From contig JACTVC010000016.1 in the NCBI GenBank assembly GCA_018417955.1, positions 1,116,001 through 1,180,000 on the forward strand: a stretch of DNA of 64,000 bases, in the 5' to 3' direction. A model generated the notes under the pieces. It did not search any database. It had not been told where the DNA came from and saw only the letters and a list, made by a program, of their open reading frames with translations. The translations under genes and the position numbers were made by a program. The DNA is from Laccaria trichodermophora. Taxonomy: Eukaryota; Basidiomycota; Agaricomycetes; Agaricales; Hydnangiaceae. Shown here piece after piece: positions 55,595 to 64,000 of the stretch (positions are counted from its first letter, which is position 1; every line of letters starts with the position of its first letter).

Positions 55595-55748
55595 AAATCA
55601 ATAGATGCAGTGGTGGTAGTGATGTAAGAAGGTAAATTGTCACATGACTACTACTGACAAGTATGGAAGGGAGTCATGTGATGCAAATGCTAAGTAATGG
55701 AAAGTAAATGATATAGAGAAAAGATAGGATCCCATATACCTGCTGCAA
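55595..55748 (-). mobile_element. LTR fragment related to 14570-15077
   Basis: In reverse complement it aligns with the first 150 bp of the LTR at 14570, sharing TTTACTTTCCATTACTTAGC, CATACTTGTCAGTAG and GTCATGTGACAAT. The 3' part of the LTR is missing. Confidence 0.85.
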
Positions 55749-56029
55749 TGGGACACAGGAAAAGTATGAAACAGCTTTAAGATACTTGCAATATCAATCA
55801 TAACAATTACACAAAAATATTCCATTCAACATACTGAACTGCATATCAAGACATTGATACAACATATAATAATACATATTAAGAACTAGTTTCTCCTAAA
55901 TCAGCATTGGGGGCTTTCTGCTTATGAAATGAATGTGCTATTCTAGACATAGTTTGTGAAGTTTTCTTTACAAAATTGGACCAGAAAGACACTAATCAGA
56001 TAAATATGAGAGTCAATCTGGAAGAATAA

Positions 56030-58868
56030 TTAATCACAGTACACACCTTTTTTGTCAAAATTCATTGTTAAAGTCTCCTCAGTTTCTTGGACATTAGCCA
56101 TGGTGGCATTTGCATAGCAGGATGTTGCTCCAATAACTCTGCTCTTAACTTTCTGAGCTTGAATGACTAGTCTCTCTGCCTCTTTGTATTTTCCCAGCTT
56201 TCTATGAGTGGCTGCTAAGTGTTCCATAGCTAGAATGGTATAGTGGTGTTGCACTCCATGAATTCTCTTTCTTGCATCCAGAACTTGAATCTGCAGTTTC
56301 TCTGCTTTTGTGTATTTTCCCAGTTTTCTATATGTAAATGCTAGATTTGCTATGGCTGTGATTGTGTCTGGGTGTTCAACTCCAAGAATTCTCTTCCTCA
56401 CATCCAGAACTTGAATCTTCAGTTTCTCTGCATCTGTGTATTTTCCCAGTTTTCCATATGAAGATGCTAGACTTGCCATGGCATTGATTGTGTGTGGGTG
56501 ATCCACTCCAAGAATGCTCTTCCTTGCATCCAGAACTTGAATCTCCAGTGTCTCTGCCTCTGTGTATTTTCCCAGTTTTCCATATGAAGATGCTAGATTT
56601 GCCATGGCTGTGATTGTGTCTGGGTGTTCCACTCCAAGAATTCTCCTCCTTGCATCCAGGACCTGGATCTCCAGTTTCTCTCCCTCTGTGTACTTTCCCA
56701 GGTCTCCATATGAAGATGCTAGATTTCCCATGGCAAAGAGTGTGTCTGGGTGGTCCACTCCAAAAATTCTCTTTCTTGCATCCAGAACTTGGATCTTCAG
56801 TGTCTCTGCCTCTGTGTATTTTCCCAGTGTTCCATACGAAGATGCTAGATTTGCCATTGCATTGATTGTCTTTGGGTGTTCCACCCCAAGAATTCTCTTT
56901 CTTGCATCCAGAACTTGGATCTCCAGTTTCTCTGCCTCTGTGTATTTTCCCAGGCTCTGATATGTTACTGCTAGATTTGCCATTGCACTGATTGTCTTTG
57001 GGTGCTCCACTCCAAGAATTCTCTTTCTTGCATCCAGAACTTGGATCTCCAGTGTCTCTGCCTCTGTGTATTTTCCCAGTTTTTCATATGAAGATGCTAG
57101 ATTTGCCATTGCACTGATTGTCTTTGGGTGTTCCACTCCAAGAATTCTCTTTCTTGCATCCAGAACCTGGATCTCCAGTGTCTCTGCCTCTGTGTACTTT
57201 CCCAGGCTCCAATATGTTGCTGCTAGATTTTTCATGGCAAAGATTGTGTCTAGGTGTTCCACTCCAAGCATTTTGTTTCTTTTATCCAGAACTTCAATCT
57301 CCAAGGTTTCTGCTTCTTTTGGATATCCTTGTTCCCACAACAGCCCCCCAAATTTTGCATAAGCATCATCCATGTAACTGATAACATTTTGATTGCTTTC
57401 TGATTTGAAATACTCCATATTTGCTCTCACATGTGTTACCAAGGTCCTCCGGAATCCATATGGCTGGTCTGCATCCCATCTTAGTGAACAAGACAATGTG
57501 ACATACACCATTGAGCAACATTTTTGCCTCTGACTTAGAGTCAATCTGTCCCTGCCCCATGTATGAACCAGTGGATGCATTGCATACACATTATCAGATA
57601 ATCCCCTCTTGATTAAAGAGAAGGAGAGCAATGTCCGAATTCCCTCTCTGAAAATGAAATTATCCCAAGTACCTGTCTCACAAAGAGGGAGTAGTTTTTG
57701 GTCCAGCAGTGAACTGGCAAGAGGTAAACCCAACATAGGAGTTTTTTTCTCTTTTTGAAGGGCAGCATAAGAAAAGATTTCCTCAGATATTTCCTCATGA
57801 TGGAAGAAAGGAAATAATTCTAAAAGTTGCATTGCACTATTGGCTGCATTGGCCTTATAAAAATCATCAGATTGAGCCCTTTCTTGAATTTCTTTGTATG
57901 ATAGCTCCCAAGTTTCATAGACAGTTTTGTTATACTTGGAAGCTCCAGTAAATTCAGAATGAGAGAATAATGTTTTGCGGTGCTCTGAATACTTTGCTAG
58001 ATAGTTCCTAATAGTGGCAGCCCCAGAAGCAATATAAGCACCAGCTTGGTCAATAGCAAGAGGAAAGCAGAAGAGCTCTGTTACAATCTTAGAGGCTTGG
58101 ATTTGAACATCTGATGAGGATGAATCCAAGCAGCTAGCTTTCAGAAGTAGCTCAATAGCATCCCTCTCTTCCATTTCAGGCACTTCAAGAGAATTCTGAC
58201 ATGAAGTCAGAGTCATCATGGCAGAGTTACAACTAGTAATCAGAATGTTTCCCCACACTCCAGGTGGAAAATACCCCTCCAGTGCAGCAGGTGACAGAAC
58301 ATCAGCATTATCAAAGATCAGGATGTAATTCTTTTTCAGAGAGCCAATCCACCAGAGAGCAGACTCAGATGAGCCATCCAATCCACAAGACTGACCAATA
58401 TTCTTCAGTGCCTGTATGATGGTACCTGAGGAGGATGCATCAACCCAGAACACATGAGAGAAGCTGGGGTCAATTCAATTTTTCAGGTAAGGTCAGACTG
58501 GTGTTTGATAGGTACTCACCTATCAGACATCTCCACAACAAATTTTAAGCAAATCTGAGTCTTTCCAATACCCCCCATTCCATATAACAAGAAGACCTTT
58601 TTCTTCTGAACTATGTCATTTGAGTTGGTAGAAAAATGTGTCTTGAGTTTTGCGATGGCTTCTGTACGCCCAGTGAACCGAGTGCTTGGGTTTAGAGGAA
58701 GGGGAGTGACCCCCGTCGTCTTATCGCCGGGGATGTTTACCTGCAACAAGTTCAACGCCGTCGGCTTGCTTGACGGACACCTTTAGCAAACATTACACTC
58801 ACTTCAATGAATGTGCCGTTGTTAATGACAAAGTGGTGGGCGCCCCGAAAGAAGCTCGCTCCGGTCAT
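56030..58868 (-). CDS. Fungal NLR: NB-ARC NTPase with ten TPR repeats
   Basis: This STAND receptor would act in self/non-self or heterokaryon recognition in the cytosol. Three exons give 906 residues: 58868-58803, 58740-58520 and 58463-56030, with GTGAGT-AG introns of 62 and 56 bp. The start at 58868 is chosen because the first exon encodes FFRGAHHFVINNGTFIEV, a short motif common at the N-terminus of basidiomycete NLRs, and joins in frame. Then come FTGR (44-47), Walker A GMGGIGKTQ (76-84), Walker B YILIFDNAD (142-150), a FPLAIDQAGAYI helix region (229-240) and MHPLVHTWGRDRL (391-403). From about 462 to 882 there are ten 42-residue TPRs of kinesin-light-chain type with consensus LGKYTEAETLEIQVLDARKR. 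No separate effector domain precedes the NTPase. No stop or frameshift is seen, in contrast to nearly all neighbours. Confidence 0.95.
56090..57370 (-). repeat. 126-bp coding repeats (TPR units) in the NLR gene
   Basis: Ten in-frame 126-bp units encode the TPR array. The central seven or eight are very alike at DNA level (recurring TTCTTGCATCCAGAACTTGG and TTCCATATGAAGATGCTAG words on the plus strand). The first and last are diverged. Confidence 0.95.
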
Positions 58869-61800
58869 GTTGGAATTTTTCGAAGATGGATGTTAAGGAT
58901 GAGGGAGGGAGGGAAAGAAAGGACAGCGCCCAAACCCTTGCCAGACCCAGAAAACCCCAATCACGCCACGATGTGAAGGCGTGCCTGTGTCTATTTTTAT
59001 AGACAGCTGCAAACCTGCCCCGGCTTTTCCGACTCTTGACGCCAGTCTTCTAGAGTCTTCTCCAAGCCCTCGCCTTCGTCTTTCTCATTCCTCGGTCGTT
59101 TACTGTCTTTGGTGAGTGGGCTCAACTTTCTAGTGTGGGTTTTGTATGGCACCTGCAGGGTTCACAACGAGAGAATAAAGTCCGTTGTTGGCGCCGAACG
59201 CACCTGTTGGACTGATGTATATGCGGTGCTTACGAGTGGACTCTATGAACGTGGGCCTGGCTGACCTTCTTTCTCGTAGTAGTCATGGCAGATTTGGTTG
59301 CGCGGTGTCAAGCCTCAGGCCTCAGGACCTGAAACCAGATAACGGCACGCAATCTACACGTCTCTTTTTTTCGTCTTAACAACACAATCTCTCAAAGTGA
59401 GTGCCCGGATCATCGTCGAGTTCGCCCCTCTCTGAACATCCATCTTGATAGCTGCAAATTCGGAGTTGCTGCGCGATGGCTTAGCGGGTCGGTTCGAGTG
59501 CCAATATGTTTGATTCGTCAAGTCCCTACAATTGACCGTGCTTACATCGGTTTGCCTGTTGGAGAGAATGCAATGTGAGCTCATAGTATATTCTATTCCA
59601 AACCGCCGGTAGCTAAGGATTATTTACTATCCCAGCGTATACCCTCACCCAGTCACATTCGCCCACTCCTTATCCATGAAGCCAACGACCAACGACAGCC
59701 GACCTTCGCATTTCCTTCAAATTCAACAACATTCCCATTCCACAGCCCCCCTTCCACCAACTACGCTTTTGGTCCTTCCCACCGTCCTCCTGATTGATGT
59801 CGATCATTGGGAGTGCCTTTCAGACGACACGGACGCACGGCTTCTTCGTTTTGATGAATCACGTCGGGTCGAGGTCCCCGCCATCAACGATCCGATAGCG
59901 CGGACCAGACTTTCTCTGGCTGAGAGGGACAAAGACAGTGAACGTCGAGTTGCAGCGGCCGAACAACCTCACTCGCTTCCCCCCCTTTCCCTGCCAATCG
60001 GCTTCCACAACATTCGAGGTTTTGCCTGACGCCTCTAACGGTCCCCGCAAGTTGCCGTCTTCCAAAGGGGGTCTCGCCATCGACGTTGGTTGAAAGAGTG
60101 GATGATGTACTCCTCAGCTAACTCCACATCAGCAACGGCCCTCTGTGACGTTGAACTCCAACCATTTCCACTGCCTCTGTATCGTCAACACCCCTTTCAA
60201 TTTTTGAGGAATGGCGAGGACGAACGAGCGGAATTTTGACAAGTCAACTGTGACAGGGCAGGTGCATTCCATTGAGTGAGGTTGCAATTATGGTTGGCAT
60301 AGAATCGAAACACGAGGTACCCGATCGAGGAGCGAAGTGTCTGCGGAGCTTGTCGAGCTGGGCATGATGGGGCAGTGGTGTCATTGGCTAGAAGACCGTC
60401 GTAAGGCATGCTCGTGTATGCAACGCCGGAGTTGGTGGAGAGGTGGTGGATAGGTGGACGAAAAGAGTGAGAGAACGACCAACGATGGAGTCGGCAGCGG
60501 AGGTGTCTGCCCTTCCGAACGTTCTGGTCTGAGAGGTGTGAATTCCACTGTGGATAGACGAAGCTTACAGATAGGTACTCTCGACCACAATAAAACTCTC
60601 GATTTCAACCACCACGACTTCGTCGACGACGTCGCCATCTCCACTACTCCTTCAGTCGTTTGCTACTGCTCTCCCGATCTTTCGAGTGGGAGAAGGTTTT
60701 TTAGAGTCAACGTGCGTCAGGCTCTGACCTTCTATCTTGTCGTTCACTTGACTCAACGACACGTACAAGTAGCACACATCTAGTGGCACCCCACTAAGCG
60801 TTTCGAGCCTTTCTCGCTCTTTACAAGTTAAAGGACCCGCTATTATCCTGCCCGACACACTGCTGTCGAGCCGCTGATTCAAGGACCCCAGTACACTCTC
60901 GATCAGCCGCCCAACCGCCCCGCTACTTCGACGTGTATCTCCAAACTACCGTGTACATCTTACGACATACCAGAACTGCATAACCGTTGGTGTCTCCTTC
61001 CCCGGATCCCTCGTGGTGGTGGTGTATCTCGGCAGCTTGATGCGCTCGGCATGAACATCGAGTTGGGAGTTGTACGTCGGTGAGAGGTGAGTACGACATT
61101 CTGTCCTTAAACACTACATGTTAACATTGTTGCAGTCATTTCCCTACGATACCCCAAGCATCCGGTTTTCATTCCCGTCATGGACTGCGTGCGCCATTTT
61201 AATTCTTATACAATACTCGCAGTTAACCACAGGATATGATCGTGTTGAATTTGTGCGCGTGTTGGGTGGTCAAAGCGGTTTGGGGGGGTCGTGTGGAGAG
61301 GGAGGTCGCAGTGGAGGATGAGCAACTGATGTTGACGAGGAAGGGTCGTTGGGATTCTGACGACATGCCTCGTATCAAGATCCTCTCAGTGTCTCCTATC
61401 AGAGTTGCGGAGGCTCAGCTGCACATCCTTTTTGTGTACGCCCCAGTAATGAAAAATTGGCGACATAGAATCTGAAGACTATCGCAGCATCAACAGTGGG
61501 CCTGGTCAGCAGGTTTTTCAGCTATCGGGAAGCGACAAACGACGAAGACACAAGAGACATGAGGGCTTTGCACAAGAGCGGATCCAGAAAGCGATCTACT
61601 TTCTTCCACGGCTTTTCAGTCATGCTTCTCTGCGGACGAACTAGCCTCATTTTCAATTTTTCCCTGGCGTGGTTTGGGCGTGGTGGAGGAAAAACGTGTT
61701 TACTTTTGTTTGGATCGCAGGTCATTAGCGTCAGACAATTTCTCAACTGCCTAGTAGTCGCACAGCGAAGCGACAAAAGCACGCGCCCAACACGCGCCTA

Positions 61801-62039
61801 CACTTTTAATTCTTCGACTTCAGAACATGTACGAATTCGGTCACTCTAGTTTGTGGTCGCCTCCGACTAAAGTTTCCCCCGTGCTCTGCCGATCGAGCTG
61901 TGGAGTCGCACAAACCTTTATGAAAAGCGGACATAAACGATGTGCCGAGGCGAAAATTTGTCGAAAGCCGCGAATCATACGCATACTTTGATTCATTCCT
62001 CTCGTCTCTGTAACCCTTCCCCTCAAGTCACTCTCTACC
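58869..62039. other. 3.1-kb interval, no gene firmly supported
   Basis: The sequence is non-repetitive and visibly richer in G/C than the left part. A 117-residue plus frame (59676-60029; ...LLIDVDHWECLSDDTDARLL...) and several shorter ones exist, but none shows a domain, splice pattern or signal sequence that supports a gene. It may include the promoters of the divergent genes on either side and rapidly evolving or non-coding sequence. Confidence 0.5.
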
Positions 62040-63287
62040 ATGCGTTCCTTACTTGCCTTTTTCGCCTTAGCTTTCTCGGCCGGTGTTTCCGCTCTTGTTT
62101 CTCCAGCGGGTGAACCTGCGTGCATAGCAGAGTACTTTGCTGGGAACTTCCCCGACGCCGTGCAGCCCCCTGCTCCCACCCGATCTGTCTCCTCTCCTCT
62201 AGATGCCTTGACGAACGCGGAAAGGCTGGTTCGCGGTATGCCCTTGAAGGCTCCGGTACGCAGGAGGAGTGGTGCGTGTCCTCTCTTTCTTCATGACAAT
62301 TCAGGACAACTCACCTCCTCTTCCCAGATTTCGTCCGCCGTTCAACGCCTTCCTCTGTCCCTGTCATTCAAGTCGTAAAAACCGTAACCAAACGCGGAGT
62401 TATCGAGGTCAAAAACAGCACAGGAGACTGTCTTGGTTATATTTCCAAGAATTCTCTCAGCAAAGCCCAGCTCCAATATGAATCTGCCATCGAGAACGCC
62501 ACCACCGTTACTTTCCCCATCCAGGAATCCTCGATCTCAGCTTCCCAAGTCCGGATCACCATGGAGGTAGCCTCTTCCGTCTTTCCTATTTTAAGTAGAT
62601 GTTGATATGGATTTGACTTTTTCGTAGGATTCGGATGAGATCGGTTTCCCTCTCCTAGGATTGGTGCAGGGTGCTAACGACACAAGCGTTGATATTGGTT
62701 TGGAATCTTACAAGTATGTCCTGGTCATCGCGTGTCAGTGTCAACACTGACAAAGTATAGTTTCCTTTATCTAACGGGAATTGCCCAGCCAGGATGTACG
62801 TCTCCTTTGGCACTGGTAACTTGCACGTTGTATCTTATCTCGATTCGTCACAGCGGTCGCTGGCGCTGTCCCGACTAACATCTCCAATGCCTACACCAAC
62901 GTGACGACTTTGGTTAGAGCAGCAGAGTCCGATGTTGTACGCAAAGCCCTTTACATCCCTCTCCGAATAAATTCGCCGACACTGATTTTTGTTACAGTGG
63001 ACCATCGACCTTACTACAGGCAACCTCTTCCCTCAATGGATCAACTCCAACGGCTGTAAGCTCGATGCCCACCTTCACATCTTCCAAGCACTCAATCTTT
63101 TTCTCACAGCCGCCCCGACTACTGTGCTTTTTGCACAGTCCAGCACGCTCTATGCTGGCGGTAACTCATCTGCCTTTTCAGCGCAGTTTCCTTCACCAAT
63201 CACGGAATACGTATGTACCCATAGTCAATTTGGGGAAAGCTTTGACTTATCGTTTTGCAGACCCTCAAGTTCGTCGAGACGAAGTAG
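62040..63287 (+). CDS. Secreted protein, eight exons, unknown function
   Basis: Eight exons (62040-62271, 62328-62566, 62628-62713, 62761-62795, 62854-62936, 62998-63055, 63110-63210, 63261-63287) join in frame with GT-AG introns of 47-61 bp and give 286 residues. The N-terminus is a signal peptide (MRSLLAFFALAFSAGVSALV). The mature part has an Arg-rich segment after a Pro-rich stretch and a VIEVKNSTGDCLGYISKNSL strand region. A later section runs VWTIDLTTGNLFPQWINSNG and LFAQSSTLYAGGNSSAFSAQ, ending in LKFVETK. Several N-x-S/T sites suggest glycosylation. The layout resembles a family of extracellular proteins of unknown role that I recall from Agaricomycetes. No break is seen. Function, such as wall or matrix binding, cannot be assigned. 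Confidence 0.88.
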
Positions 63288-63473
63288 ATTACCAAAAATT
63301 CCCGGCATGGACCGTTGCACAGACATTATAGACACTTATCATTGACTATCTTTTCAAATACGCATGGACGTTTGGTGATAGGAATTGAGCTCAATGTAGT
63401 ATAACCCATGCAGTGGGTGTGGCTAGAGGGTACAGTGGGAGTGGCATAGAGGGTGCATATGATCTGACATCAA

Positions 63474-63909
63474 TTAACAATCTCTGTCTTTGGAGATCGC
63501 GTCGAGGTAACGTTTAGACATGTCCTCAAAGCAAAGACTGTAACCCTCTGATTTGTTGGGGTCCTCCACTGAGGACGACCGAGGTTCCGTGCTGGCGCTG
63601 CTCCAGTGCATGGCGCTCAGGGGCCCGAGAATTTTCACCTCAGTCTGTGCCCGCTCCAACATCCGATCAAGCACGAGCCGTTGCTTCGCTAGCAGGTCAT
63701 CTTGGTTAGGCTGTCTGAGGTCGCGGAGTTCAATCACGGCCTCGACTTGTCTGTGATGCGCAACGATGAGTTCGTTGACGGAATTCTCTGGGAGGATCTT
63801 GTAGAGGACTTGGGGCAAAGAATAGGTTGTCTGGGAGGAGTCAAATTTGAGTACGATGACGCAACAGTGAATATTGGCAAGAGAGTTACCGATTGATTCA
63901 CGTCCAATC
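63474..63909 (-). CDS. Last exon of a partial gene, unknown function
   Basis: The exon opens after an AG acceptor (TTTTGTATAG) and reads IGRESIGNSLANIHCCVIVL, then KFDSSQTTYSLPQVLYKILP, a helical HHRQVEAVIELRDLRQ and KQRLVLDRMLERAQTEVKIL, ending KDRDC-stop at 63474. The regular hydrophobic pattern and amphipathic helices support real coding. The upstream exon(s) should lie at or beyond the right edge. The sequence from 63910 to 64000 contains a GTATGG donor candidate at 63975-63980, but the phase of that junction does not give an open frame, so the gene model is incomplete. No family was recognised. Confidence 0.6.
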
Positions 63910-64000
63910 TATACAAAATTTCATGATAGGCCAAAGAAAAAATCTCTTCCGTCTCAAAATAAGGGACGCAACATCCATACAGAGACGTCTCCATATCAAC

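Noticed and set aside
56562..57362. Plus-strand frames opposite the NLR repeats
   Set aside because: They are complement-strand shadows of the 126-bp TPR-coding repeats; the minus-strand product has clear NB-ARC/TPR motifs.
59676..60029. 117-residue plus-strand frame as a gene
   Set aside because: No domain, no splice context and no regular hydrophobic pattern; left as an unproven frame in the 3.1-kb interval.

Overview
The window reads as a repeat-dense, gene-poor stretch of a filamentous basidiomycete (Agaricomycete-type) nuclear genome. The evidence is a set of genes with 50-60 bp GT-AG introns, a KDZ transposase gene with two associated cysteine clusters, Ty3/gypsy and Tc1/mariner relics, a fungal NB-ARC/TPR receptor, and a multi-exon secreted-protein gene with very short exons. 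The genus cannot be fixed from sequence alone. Nothing bacterial, viral or organellar was recognised.

From 1 to about 55.9 kb almost everything is nested mobile or repeat DNA. In order: an inverted pair of 120-bp satellite arrays (366-6815); a dispersed repeat and a decayed Ser/Pro/Thr-rich modular coding region (6840-9973); a MULE-like element with 9-bp target duplication filled with a minisatellite (9974-14335); an LTR (14570-15077) inserted in a gypsy integrase relic (to 16110); a KDZ element with two genes (16115-22161); large palindromes (22185-26538); a second LTR and a coiled-coil gag-like gene (26612-29196); a Tc1/mariner element carrying a convergent second gene (29337-32503); a 0.68-kb hairpin and a 4.66-kb palindrome (33055-38539); a host-type gene split by a second MULE-like element that itself contains a passenger gene and another palindrome (38541-46398); a gene with SIFDFQ repeats (46509-47518); a TIR element containing tRNA-derived sequences and strand-biased tracts (47513-50737); a second copy of the dispersed repeat; a TA-flanked long-TIR element (51867-53458); and further diverged repeats.

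From about 56 kb the character changes. An apparently intact three-exon NLR gene (56030-58868, minus) with ten near-identical TPR repeats borders a 3.1-kb stretch without a supported gene. Then come a clean eight-exon secreted-protein gene (62040-63287, plus) and a partial gene running towards the right edge (minus).

Two themes recur. First, at least seven unrelated or semi-related inverted repeats of 0.2-2.7 kb per arm exist, most of them carrying tandem arrays inside the arms. Two of them (22969-26538 and 40616-43982) share the same modular order but have different outer monomers. Second, nearly all decayed genes are broken by in-frame TGA (a few TAG) codons that a single C-to-T change at CGA (or CAG) would explain, which suggests methylation- or RIP-like mutation of repeats. 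Two of the elements (KDZ and Tc1/mariner) carry an extra multi-exon gene of unknown function beside their transposase. Those two genes and the palindrome family are the best candidates for undescribed biology here.
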